From contig NZ_CP058909.1 of assembly GCF_013415905.1 (NCBI RefSeq), positions 2,852,001 through 2,916,000 on the forward strand: 64,000 bases of DNA, given 5' to 3'. Both the position numbers and the translations under genes were made by a program. This DNA is from Halosimplex pelagicum. Lineage in GTDB: Archaea; Halobacteriota; Halobacteria; Halobacteriales; Haloarculaceae. Shown here piece after piece: positions 36,898 to 45,316 of this stretch. Every line of letters begins with the position of its first letter. Position 1 is the first letter of the stretch. The notes under the pieces are model-generated. The model ran no database searches. It saw only the letters and a list, made by a program, of their open reading frames with translations, and was not told the origin of the DNA.

Positions 36898-37637
36898 GCC
36901 TGCTCGAACTCGACGGCGTCGAGAGCTACTACGGCCAGTCCCACATCCTCCGGGACGTGTCGATGCGCGTCGAGGAGGGCGAGATCTGCGCGCTGCTGGG
37001 CCGCAACGGCGCCGGCAAGACGACCACGCTGCGCAGCATCGCCGGCGCGCGCCCGCCGGAGGTCCGCGAGGGGCGGATCACGTACAAGGACCGCGAGATC
37101 ACCGACATGGAGACCGAGGACATCTCGGTGCTGGGCATCTCGCACGTCCCCGAGGAGCGCCGTGTCTTCGGCAACCTCACCGTCGAGGAGAACCTCCACC
37201 TCGCCGACGTGGTGCAGAACCGCTCGAACACTGTCGGCCGCGACCTGCAGTTCGAACACGAGGGCCAGTCCATCGAGCAGATCCTCGACGACTTCCCCCG
37301 GCTGGCCGAACGGCAGAACCAGCTCGCGGGCACGCTCTCCGGGGGCGAACAGCAGATGCTCGCCATCGCGCGGGCGCTCAAGCAGAGCACCGACCTGCTC
37401 ATGCTCGACGAGCCCTACGAGGGGCTGGCCCCGCAGATCATCGAGACCGTCGAGGGCGCCATCGAGCGGATCCGCGAGGAGGGGACGACCGTCCTGCTGG
37501 TCGAGCAGAACGCCGTCGCGGCGATGAAGATCGCCGACCGGTGTTACATCGTCGACCAGGGCGGCGTCGTCTTCGAGGGCACCGCCGACGAACTGCGCGA
37601 GGACGACGAGACGCGCGAGCGGTACCTGGGGGTCTAA
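36894..37637 (+). CDS. livF: Branched-chain amino acid/urea-type ABC ATPase 2
   Basis: The 247-residue LivF-type ATPase shows Walker A LLGRNGAGKTTTLRSI (about 33-48), ISHVPEERRVFGNLTVEENL, signature LSGGEQQMLAIARAL, Walker B LLMLDEPYEGLAPQ and LVEQNAVAAMKI with the LivF-type Gln-Asn in place of the switch His-Asp. GTG start with GGAGGT upstream, overlapping the livG stop. The thioredoxin-like gene starts two bases after its stop. Confidence 0.94.
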
Positions 37638-37639
37638 CG

Positions 37640-38371
37640 ATGGCAGGAGCACCCGACGAGACGGCGGACGGATCGACGGACGCGCCCGCGATGGACGAGT
37701 CGACCGTCGACGCCTACATCGACCGGCTCGTCGCCGAGGGCGTTCTCGACCACGACGAATCGAGCGACGAGATCGCGACGACCGAGGACTTCGAGCACCG
37801 CCGGCACGTCTACCTCGACACGTACCTGGATCTGAGCGAGGCGGAGTTCCACGAGTCGGTCGCCGACGCGTTCGACCTCTCCTCGGCCGAGGCGGCCGCC
37901 GACCGCGTCGACGAGCTGGGGATCAGCCGCGAGGAGTTCGCGACCTACCTCGCGCTGTCGGCCCACCTCGACGGCTACGGCGTCGGCGAGCGCACCGAGA
38001 TGGCCGGCATCGTCGCCGAAGTCGGGCCGAAGTCGCCGGTCCCCGGGGCGCTCGACGAGCTCGACGACGGCGACTGGGCGGCGTTCGTCGCCGAGCACGA
38101 CCGCGCGGTCGTCACCGTCTGGAAGCGCCGCTGCGAGCCCTGCGAGGCGATGAAAGGCGATATCGACGGAATACTCGCGGCGCTTCCCGACGACGCCGCC
38201 GTCGCCGGGCTGGACGGCGAGCGCTGTCCGGACTTTTGCCGCGAGAACGAGGTCAACGCCGCGCCCGCGGTCGCCTTCTTCGAAGACGGCGACCTGCTGG
38301 CGGCCGAGACGGGGCGACAGCGCCCGGACTCGGTCGGCGAGCGCGCCGCGGCGCTGTACGGCGATAGCTGA
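37640..38371 (+). CDS. Thioredoxin-like protein with N-terminal helical domain
   Basis: A 243-residue protein. Residues 15-130 form an acidic helical domain of unknown type (YIDRLVAEGVLDHDESSDE, YLDLSEAEFHESVADAF). Residues 145-240 form a thioredoxin domain with active site WKRRCEPCEAMKGD, i.e. CEPC where thioredoxin has CGPC, and the cis-proline region NAAPAVAFFEDGD. It lies two bases after livF and so is in the importer operon; the redox link to transport is unexplained. It could act on cysteines of the binding protein or be a general reductase. Confidence 0.85.
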   Translation: MAGAPDETADGSTDAPAMDESTVDAYIDRLVAEGVLDHDESSDEIATTEDFEHRRHVYLDTYLDLSEAEFHESVADAFDLSSAEAAADRVDELGISREEFATYLALSAHLDGYGVGERTEMAGIVAEVGPKSPVPGALDELDDGDWAAFVAEHDRAVVTVWKRRCEPCEAMKGDIDGILAALPDDAAVAGLDGERCPDFCRENEVNAAPAVAFFEDGDLLAAETGRQRPDSVGERAAALYGDS

Positions 38372-38429
38372 GCGGTCGTCTCTCGGACTTCCCAGTGATT
38401 TCGGCGAAAAGTACGACCCAGCGGCGGCC

Positions 38430-40394
38430 TCAGCGACGGTCCGTGTCGTGGAGCCGGTCGACGCTGTCGACGAGTTCTCGGACCGAGCGGGTCTGGGAGT
38501 CGGTCGTCTCGACGATGCGGCGGGCCGCGGCCTCGGCGTCTTCGGCGTGGCTGCGGGCCTCCTCGATGGTGGTCGTGACGCCTTCGATGGCGTCGGCCTG
38601 GCTGTCGTTGGCGTCGGCGACCTCCTCGATGCCGTCGGCGGTCTCGTCGACCGCGTCGGCGATGTCGTCCAGCGCGTCGAGCGCTTCGGCGATCCCTTGC
38701 TCGGCTTCCCGGATCTGGGCGCTCGACGCCCGGACGCTGTCGACGGTCTCGTTGGCCTGCGACTGGACCTCCGTGACGGTGCGGGAGATCTCGTCGGCGT
38801 ACTCGCTCGTCTCCGAGGCGAGCGTCTTCACCTCGTCGGCGACGACGGCGAAGCCTTCGCCGGACTCGCCGGCGCGAGCCGCCTCGATGTTGGCGTTCAG
38901 CGCGAGCATGTTCGTCTGCTCGGCCACGTCGGCGATGATCTCGATGACCTCGTTGACCTCGTCCATCCGGTCCTCCAGCTCGGTGACGTTGTCGACGAGG
39001 TCGTCGCTGGTGTCGGTGAGTTCGCTCGTGACGGTCTTGGCCGTCTCGCCGGCCCGCTCGCCCGCCTCGACGGAGTCGCGGGCGCGGTCCGCGGCCGCCG
39101 CCACCTGGTTGGAGGTGGCCGCGATCTCCTCCATCGTCGCGCTGACGTTCTGGACGTCCTCGGCCGCCTCCGCGAGGATACGGTTCTGCTCGGTGACGGC
39201 CGACTCGATCTCGTCGGCCGCGGCGGCCGACTCGTCGGTGGCGGCCGCCAGGTTCCCGGCGTTGTCGTCGACCCGCTCGATCAGGTCCGCGAGCGTGCTC
39301 GCCATCTCGTTGAGCTCGTCGACGACGTTCAGCAGCGACGCGTCGACGTGGCCCTCGGCGTTGTCGAACGACGCGCGGGCGTCCAGATCACCCGTCTGGA
39401 TGGCCCGCATCGTCGCCTCCAGCTCGCCCACCAGGTCGGAGGTGCGCTCGTGGCGGAGCACGTCGGCGGTGCGGTCCTGGACCATCTCGACGACCGCGAT
39501 CAGCTCGCCGTCCTCGTAGATCGGCGCCGCGGAGAAGGAGATGTGGACCTCCTCGCCGTGCTGGTCCTGCATCACGCTCGTGTCGCGATAGAGGGTAAAG
39601 GAGGCGTCCTCGACCCTCGGTACGTCGTAGACCTCGTCGGTCCGCTCGGGCGCGTCTATCACCTTGTCGGCGAGCGTCTTCCCCCGTCGACCGTCCGGGT
39701 AGAAGGCCATGCTCGCCATCTCCATGGCCTGGGCCTCCGCCTCGGGGACGCCGGTCAACCGCTCGAGCTGGGCGTTCCACGTCAGGATCTCCCCCTCGGC
39801 GTCGAGGACGAACAGCGGCGTCCCGACGTGGTGGAGCACGTCGTGGTAGTCCAGCGAGTCCGCGCCGGGCGCGGGGCTCGGATCCGACCCCGACTCGGTC
39901 GCGTCGGCGCCGTCCGCCCCGTCCGCCGCTCGCCGCTCGTAGGCCCCGGCGCCGGCGGCGAACACGTCGGTCGCCCGGTCGAGGCCGTCGCGCAGTTCCT
40001 CGCGGGCCTCGTCGACGGCGGTCGCCGCGTCCCCGTCGAGGTCCGCGCGGAGCCGGTCGAAGACGGCGTCGACGAGGGCGTCGGTCACGACGCGCTGGCT
40101 CTCGCCGAACGACCGCGCGTCGACACCGGCGGCGCGATACTCGCCGACGAGCTCGTCGACGGCGTCGCCCTCCACCTCGAAGAGGTCGCGGACGTGACGG
40201 TCGCCGACCGCGGCGGGTTCGGTCCCGCCGTACACCTCGTCGAGGGCGTCGAGGTCGGGGTCGTATCGCCGTGCGAGCGAGTCGCCGGTTTCGAGCGTCG
40301 ACCCGCCGTCCGGTTCGGCCCGCGGTTCGCCGCTCCCGCCGCCGACCCGGTCCCGGAGACGACGGAGTATCGACTCCTGTGAGCGCTCGGTCAT
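38430..40394 (-). CDS. Soluble methyl-accepting chemotaxis transducer (Htr)
   Basis: The 654-residue protein has no membrane helix. Residues 40-155 form an N-terminal helical sensor that resembles the globin-coupled/protoglobin-like region of soluble haloarchaeal transducers (DLDALDEVYGG, LVDAVFDRL); that resemblance is weak. A PAS domain (DVLHHVGTPLFVLDAEGEIL, about 190-310), a short HAMP-like segment and the signalling coiled coil follow, with the invariant hairpin tip EQTNMLALNANIEAARAGE. Glu/Gln-rich methylation helices flank the tip. It should signal to CheA/CheW from the cytosol. It is divergent from the first acs-like gene. Confidence 0.92.
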   Translation of the reverse strand: MTERSQESILRRLRDRVGGGSGEPRAEPDGGSTLETGDSLARRYDPDLDALDEVYGGTEPAAVGDRHVRDLFEVEGDAVDELVGEYRAAGVDARSFGESQRVVTDALVDAVFDRLRADLDGDAATAVDEAREELRDGLDRATDVFAAGAGAYERRAADGADGADATESGSDPSPAPGADSLDYHDVLHHVGTPLFVLDAEGEILTWNAQLERLTGVPEAEAQAMEMASMAFYPDGRRGKTLADKVIDAPERTDEVYDVPRVEDASFTLYRDTSVMQDQHGEEVHISFSAAPIYEDGELIAVVEMVQDRTADVLRHERTSDLVGELEATMRAIQTGDLDARASFDNAEGHVDASLLNVVDELNEMASTLADLIERVDDNAGNLAAATDESAAAADEIESAVTEQNRILAEAAEDVQNVSATMEEIAATSNQVAAAADRARDSVEAGERAGETAKTVTSELTDTSDDLVDNVTELEDRMDEVNEVIEIIADVAEQTNMLALNANIEAARAGESGEGFAVVADEVKTLASETSEYADEISRTVTEVQSQANETVDSVRASSAQIREAEQGIAEALDALDDIADAVDETADGIEEVADANDSQADAIEGVTTTIEEARSHAEDAEAAARRIVETTDSQTRSVRELVDSVDRLHDTDRR

Positions 40395-40711
40395 CCGTCC
40401 GTGCCAACGACGATTTCCTACATAAACATACGGTATAAATTATCGATTCGAATAACGGAATACGGCTCTTTTCGGCCATCTGAGCGGGAATATACGGTCT
40501 TCGGTGCGGTCACGAAAACACGGGGGACGGCGAGGGGCAGGCGTGGAGATCCCCGCGACTCGCGGCGGACGGGCCGGGACGAAAGCGGACCGTCGAGGCG
40601 TGACCGGCCCGGGGGCTCGCACCGGCCGAGCGCCGGCGGCGAGGCCGAGAACGGGTGGTCCGGTGAGAGCGCACGGATCATTTATGTCGTTGCCCGCGCC
40701 AGTCACACGGG
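40395..40711. promoter_or_regulatory. 317-base divergent promoter region of the transducer and the acs-like gene
   Basis: No gene is visible. Next to the transducer, an AT-rich block around 40423-40447 contains, on the minus strand, AATTTATACC, fitting a TATA box near -40 from its ATG. On the plus side CATTTATGTC (40679-40688) lies near -28 from the acs-like ATG at 40712. The middle is GC-rich. Confidence 0.6.
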
Positions 40712-42628
40712 ATGGACGACGAGTCGGTCGTCGAGACCAACCCGCGCGACCGGGACGGGGTCGACCCGTCTGCGGCGTTCGCCGAGCAGGCCAACGTCTC
40801 CGCGGCGGACGCGGCGGCGTTCGAGGGCGAGTGGCCCGACTGCTGGGGCCGGGCGGGCGAGATGCTGGAGTGGCTCGACCCCCCGGAGGCGACGTTCGAG
40901 TCGGCGGGCGACGGCGGACGGTGGTTCCCGGGCGGGCAGTTGAACGCCTCGGTCGACTGCGTCGACCGCCACCTCGACGACCGCAAGACGCAGGCGGCGA
41001 TCAAGTGGATCGGCAAGCGTGGCGAGCGCCGGACGTACACCTACCTGGACCTCTACCACGAGGTCAACGAGTTCGCCGCCGGCCTCCGGTCGCTGGGCAT
41101 CGGCGAGGGCGACGTGGTGACGCTGTACATGCCGGCGATCCCCGAGTTGCCGATCGCGATGCTGGCCTGCGCCCGCATCGGCGCGCCGCACAACGTCGTG
41201 TTCGCCGGCTTCTCCGCGGCGGCGCTGGCCGAGCGCATGGAGCGGGCCGACTCCGAGTACCTGGTCACCTGCGACGGCTACTACCGGCGGGGCAACGCGA
41301 TCCACCAGAAGAACAAGGCCGACAACGCCTGCCTGTCGGTCCCCCACGAGGTGACCGAGACCGTGGTCGTCGAGCGACTGGACGACGAGAGCGTCCAGCT
41401 GGGCGAGGGGGACCGCGCCTACGACGACCTGCTGGCCGCCCACCGCGGCGCCGAAGTCGACCCCGTCGCCCGGGCCGCCAACGACCCGCTCTTTCTCATC
41501 TACACCTCGGGGACGACCGGCGAGCCGACCGAAGTCCGGCACACGACGGGCGGCTATCTCGCCCACGCGACGTGGACGAGCCACGCCGTGCTCGACCTCA
41601 AACCCGAGGACACCTACTGGTGTTCGGCCGACATCGGGTGGATCACCGGCCACACGTATCTGGTGTACGGCCCGCTCTCGCTGGGGACGACGACGATGCT
41701 CTACGAGGGGACGCCCGACCACCCCGAGAAGGACCGCGTGTGGGAGCTCATCGAGCGCAACGCCGTCGACGTGTTCTACACGGCGCCGACGGCCATCCGC
41801 GCGTTCATGAAGTGGGGCGCCGAGCACCCCGACTCGCACGACCTGTCGAGCCTGCGCCTGCTCGGCTCGGTCGGCGAACCGCTCAACCCCAGCGCCTGGT
41901 GGTGGTACTACGAGCACGTCGGCGGCGGAGAGTGTCCCATCGTCGACACGTGGTGGCAGACCGAGACCGGGGCCATCCTGCTGTCGACCCTGCCTGGCGT
42001 CGACCGGATGAAACCCGGCTCCACCGGGCCGCCGCTGCCGGGCATCGACGTGGCGGTGGTCGGCCCCGACGGCGAGGAGACGACGGCGGCGGAGGGCGGA
42101 CGCCTCGCCGTCACGAGGCCCTGGCCGGGCATGCCCCTGAGCCTGGACGGGGACGAGCGCGCCGACGAGTGGCGCTACGTCACCGAGGACATCGCTCGCA
42201 TCGACGAGGACGGCTACGTCACCGTCCTCGGCCGCATCGACGACACCGTCACCGTCGGCAACCACCGCCTCGGGACGACCGAACTCGAACGCGCCATCGC
42301 CGACGTGGCCGGCGTCGCCGAGGCGGCCATCGTCGACGTGCGCGACGGGAGCGACAACTCCATCTTCGCGTTCGTCAGCACCGACGACCGCCACGAGGCC
42401 GAACGGGACCTGCGCGAGCGCATCACCGACAACGTCGAGCGCTCGATCGGGACCTTCGCCGTCCCCGAGACGTTCGTGTTCACCCCCGAACTCCCGAAGA
42501 CCCGCTCGGGCAAACTGATGCGTCGCCTGCTCAAGGATATCGCCGACGACGACGAACTCGGCGACACCAGCGCGCTCCGCAACCCCGAGATCGTCGGCGA
42601 GATCCGCTCCGCGCTCGACCGCGAGTGA
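40712..42628 (+). CDS. AMP-forming acyl/acetyl-CoA synthetase paralogue
   Basis: The 638-residue protein belongs to the ANL superfamily and is close to acetyl-CoA synthetase: ARIGAPHNVVFAGFSAAAL, EDTYWCSADIGWITGHTY, GAEHPDSHDLSSLRLLGSVGEP, DTWWQTETGAILL and C-terminal LPKTRSGKLMRRLL with the catalytic lysine. Two core motifs deviate. The phosphate loop reads TSGTTGEPTEVRHTTGG, where relatives have TGKPKGV or TGQPKG, so its lysine is lost. The hinge reads GRIDDTVTVGNHRLG where GRxDDVxNVSGHRLG is usual. It may use another acid or be impaired. TATA-like box near -28. Confidence 0.88.
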   Translation: MDDESVVETNPRDRDGVDPSAAFAEQANVSAADAAAFEGEWPDCWGRAGEMLEWLDPPEATFESAGDGGRWFPGGQLNASVDCVDRHLDDRKTQAAIKWIGKRGERRTYTYLDLYHEVNEFAAGLRSLGIGEGDVVTLYMPAIPELPIAMLACARIGAPHNVVFAGFSAAALAERMERADSEYLVTCDGYYRRGNAIHQKNKADNACLSVPHEVTETVVVERLDDESVQLGEGDRAYDDLLAAHRGAEVDPVARAANDPLFLIYTSGTTGEPTEVRHTTGGYLAHATWTSHAVLDLKPEDTYWCSADIGWITGHTYLVYGPLSLGTTTMLYEGTPDHPEKDRVWELIERNAVDVFYTAPTAIRAFMKWGAEHPDSHDLSSLRLLGSVGEPLNPSAWWWYYEHVGGGECPIVDTWWQTETGAILLSTLPGVDRMKPGSTGPPLPGIDVAVVGPDGEETTAAEGGRLAVTRPWPGMPLSLDGDERADEWRYVTEDIARIDEDGYVTVLGRIDDTVTVGNHRLGTTELERAIADVAGVAEAAIVDVRDGSDNSIFAFVSTDDRHEAERDLRERITDNVERSIGTFAVPETFVFTPELPKTRSGKLMRRLLKDIADDDELGDTSALRNPEIVGEIRSALDRE

Positions 42629-42757
42629 GCGCCCCGCCGATCCCCGTCTGTTTCGCTCTCCGAACGCTCGGCGAAACCGTTTTCGACCCCTCGAACGCCG
42701 ATCTGTGGCAGCCGCTCACTGAATCGGCCCTCTCTCCGCCACGCTGGCGAACCTTTA

Positions 42758-42783
42758 TTTCGCAAGCGACCGTCTTCGCGAAA
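42758..42783. promoter_or_regulatory. Inverted repeat overlapping the regulator's promoter
   Basis: TTTCGC (42758-42763) and GCGAAA (42778-42783) are separated by 14 bases, directly downstream of the TATA-like ACCTTTATTT (42751-42760) and just before the ATG at 42792. The position suits an operator, possibly autoregulatory; six-base arms alone are weak evidence. Confidence 0.3.
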
Positions 42784-42791
42784 CGGTTGTT

Positions 42792-45128
42792 ATGGGACAG
42801 CGTACCAGGGACCCCGACGACGCCGCCGAACCGCTGACGGCCGCGGCCTACGAGCGGCTGCGGCGGGCGGCGACGACCTACCGGGAGTCGGTCGTCGTCC
42901 GTCTCTGCGGCGAGGTCGGCCTCAGCCCGGCGGAAGTGGCGCGGGTCCGCCCCGACGACTTCCGGACGGTGTCGACGCGCGCGGGGACCCACCACCTGCT
43001 GACGGTCGTCGACGACGAGGGCGACGCCGTCAGGGACGCCCACGTCCCGGCGGACGTGCGGTCGGCCGTCGAGCGGTACGCGAACGAGCGGGGGATCGGC
43101 GGCGACGAGCGGGTCGTCGCCGTGACGCCCCGCCGGATCCAGATGGTCGTCGGGGAGGTCGGCGAGCGGGCGGCCGAGCGCAGTGGCGACGACCGGTTGC
43201 GGACCGTCTCCTCGACCGACCTCCGGGGGTACTACGCTCGGCGGCTCGTCCACGAGGCGGGCCTCGACCCGCGGGTCGTCCTCGCGATCGGTCCCTGGGA
43301 CGGGCTGGACGCGCTCTGTCGGCACCTCGACCCGGTGGGTATCGACGCCGTCCTCGGTTCGCTCGAACGGGCGGGGCTGGGCGGCCCGACGGCCGAGTGG
43401 ACGCCGGAGGACCTCGGGCGCGCGCTCGCGAGCGCCGACCTCCCCGTCGTCGTCACCGACGCAGACGGCGCCGTCGCCTTCGCAAACGACGGCCTCGCGG
43501 CGCTGACCGAGCGGTCGGGCGGCGACCTGGTCGGCGAACCCGCGGCCGCGCTCTATCACGACGGCGCTCGTCCGCCCGCCGAGACGAGCGACCCGACGCG
43601 AGTTCGGCTGGCCGGCCCGGACGGCGACCCGGTACCGGTCGTCCGGGTCGCGGCGCCGCTGAACGGCGACCCAGCGCGGCGAGGCCGCCGAATCGCCGTC
43701 TTCGTCGAGCGCGAGGCGAGCGCCGAGCGCGCCGGTGAACCGGCCGACCGCGCGGACGCGAACGGCCGACGCCCGGACCCGGACGGTCCACGCCCGGACC
43801 CGGACGGTCCACGCCCGGACCCGGACGGCCCGAACGTGTCTGTGGGCTCGAACGGGCGCGGCGACCTCGCCGTGGACGACGGCGCGGACGGGTCCGCTCC
43901 CGCGGACGCCGACGGGACCGACGCACCGGCCGGTGCGTCGGTCCCCGCCCGCGTGGCGGACACGATCGGGGCGCTCGGGGCGGTCGCGGAGGTGCTCGCG
44001 GCGGCCTCGAAGCGGACGGAGGTCGCCTCGCGGGTCTGCGACCGGCTGGCCGCGACCGACGGCTACGAGTTCGCGTGGGTCGGCTCGGCGACGGGCGACC
44101 GGGGCGTCGTCTCGGCGGCCTGGACCGGGATCGACGAGGCGACCGCCGAGGCGCTGGCCGAGACCGCCACCGACGACGTGGACGTCCACGGCGTCGCCGC
44201 CGACCAGCCGGGCGAGGTCCGCACGCTCCCGACCGGCGAGCGCGAGGCGCCGCTTCGCCCCATCGAGACGGACGGCGACGGGCCGGGCGTCGACGCCGTC
44301 GCCGTCGTCCCGATCACCTACGGCGACACGACCCACGGTCTGCTCGCGCTGGGAGCGACCGGTGACGACGCCTTCGGGAGCGACGAGCGCGAGCTGCTGG
44401 CCAGCGTCGGCTGGCAGATCGGCCAGGCGATCACCGACATCAAGCGGCGGAATCTCCTGCTGGCCGACAGCGTCACGGAGCTGGAGTTCCGCGTCGAGAG
44501 CGAGCGCGCCTTTTTCGTCGCGGCTAGCGGGGCTCTGGACGCGGCGTTCGAACTCCAGGGGCTCGTCCCCGGCGAGGGCGGGAGCCTGCTGTACTTCGTG
44601 ACGATGCGCGGCGCCTCGCCCGAGGACGTCGTCGACTTCGCGGCCGACGCCGACGGCATCGAGAACGCCCGGCTGATCCGCGACTACGGCGAGCGCTACC
44701 TCGTCGAGTTCGTCGTCGCCGGCGAGGAGCCCGCGACGACGCTGACGGAACTGGGCGGCCACGTCACCGAGTTCACCGTCGAGGACGGCGCTCAGCGCGT
44801 CACCGCCGAGTTCACCACCGAGACGGACGTTCGGACCGTCTTCAACGGCTTCCAGTCGGCCTTCTCCGAGTCGGCGCTGTTCTCGAAACACGAGGTCGAG
44901 CGACCCGTCCAGACGACCGACGGCTTCCGCCGCTCGCTGGAGGACGATTTGACCGACAAACAGCAGTCGGTCCTGCGGGCGGCCTACCTCGCCGGCTACT
45001 TCGAGTGGCCCCGCGGGTCGACCGCCGAGGAACTCGCCGACTCCATCGGCGTCTCCTCGCCCACGCTCCACAACCACCTCCGGAAGGCCCAGCAGAAACT
45101 GCTCACCGCATTCTTCGACGACGAGTGA
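42792..45128 (+). CDS. Bat-type regulator with N-terminal tyrosine-recombinase-like domain
   Basis: A 778-residue protein in five parts. Residues 15-185 look like a degenerate tyrosine recombinase catalytic fold (YRESVVVRLCGEVGLSPAEV near TGLRxSEl; TDLRGYYARRLVHEAGLD near HDLRHTFATHL; GPWDGLDAL near the LGH box), with the first Arg, both His and the Tyr nucleophile all replaced. Residues 205-315 form a PAS-like domain. Then comes a Pro/Asp linker with three 21-base repeats (43770-43832), a GAF domain (about 385-560) and the Bat region. An HTH_10 (DKQQSVLRAAYLAGYFEWPR, then SIGVSSPTLHNHLRKAQ) forms the C-terminus. It lies between two acs genes on the same strand and is likely their regulator. 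Confidence 0.85.
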   Translation: MGQRTRDPDDAAEPLTAAAYERLRRAATTYRESVVVRLCGEVGLSPAEVARVRPDDFRTVSTRAGTHHLLTVVDDEGDAVRDAHVPADVRSAVERYANERGIGGDERVVAVTPRRIQMVVGEVGERAAERSGDDRLRTVSSTDLRGYYARRLVHEAGLDPRVVLAIGPWDGLDALCRHLDPVGIDAVLGSLERAGLGGPTAEWTPEDLGRALASADLPVVVTDADGAVAFANDGLAALTERSGGDLVGEPAAALYHDGARPPAETSDPTRVRLAGPDGDPVPVVRVAAPLNGDPARRGRRIAVFVEREASAERAGEPADRADANGRRPDPDGPRPDPDGPRPDPDGPNVSVGSNGRGDLAVDDGADGSAPADADGTDAPAGASVPARVADTIGALGAVAEVLAAASKRTEVASRVCDRLAATDGYEFAWVGSATGDRGVVSAAWTGIDEATAEALAETATDDVDVHGVAADQPGEVRTLPTGEREAPLRPIETDGDGPGVDAVAVVPITYGDTTHGLLALGATGDDAFGSDERELLASVGWQIGQAITDIKRRNLLLADSVTELEFRVESERAFFVAASGALDAAFELQGLVPGEGGSLLYFVTMRGASPEDVVDFAADADGIENARLIRDYGERYLVEFVVAGEEPATTLTELGGHVTEFTVEDGAQRVTAEFTTETDVRTVFNGFQSAFSESALFSKHEVERPVQTTDGFRRSLEDDLTDKQQSVLRAAYLAGYFEWPRGSTAEELADSIGVSSPTLHNHLRKAQQKLLTAFFDDE
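43770..43832. repeat. Three 21-base tandem repeats inside the Bat-type gene
   Basis: The unit starts CGCCCGGACCCGGACGG and is repeated three times (the third with two changes), encoding Arg-Pro-Asp-Pro-Asp-Gly-Pro in the inter-domain linker. Length is a multiple of three, so the frame is kept. Copy number may vary between strains. Confidence 0.85.
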
Positions 45129-45223
45129 CAGGTCGGTTGTCCGGTACCGGCCGCAGATACCGCGGCCGCCTCCGGCGGTCAGCGCCGCCCGTGACAGGTG
45201 TCAACATAGATAGTTAGACGGTT

Positions 45224-45233
45224 CGCTTAAGAG
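45224..45233 (+). promoter_or_regulatory. TATA box of acs
   Basis: CGCTTAAGAG sits about 28-37 bases before an upstream ATG (45261) and about 85 bases before the acs ATG. It predicts a transcript start near 45255 and a leader that contains a short uORF. Confidence 0.55.
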
Positions 45234-45260
45234 TCTCCTGGGTGATATCGAGGACGAACC

Positions 45261-45314
45261 ATGTCACGGAGTGACTGCCACCGGTCGCGACGGGTCACAG
45301 GGAGGGCTCGATAA
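45261..45314 (+). CDS. 17-codon upstream ORF in the acs leader
   Basis: ATG at 45261 opens a 17-residue basic peptide (MSRSDCHRSRRVTGRAR), ending two bases before the acs ATG. The predicted transcript start is only a few bases upstream of this ATG, so ribosomes may initiate here in leaderless mode. The acs ribosome site (GGAGG, 45301-45305) lies inside the uORF, so its translation could gate acs translation. The evidence is purely positional. Confidence 0.4.
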   Translation: MSRSDCHRSRRVTGRAR

Positions 45315-45316
45315 CC

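Noticed and set aside
42792-43360. Active integrase marking a provirus or integrative element
   Set aside because: Catalytic residues are missing, the domain is fused to a signalling regulator, and the surroundings are core metabolic genes with no att repeats or tRNA seen.
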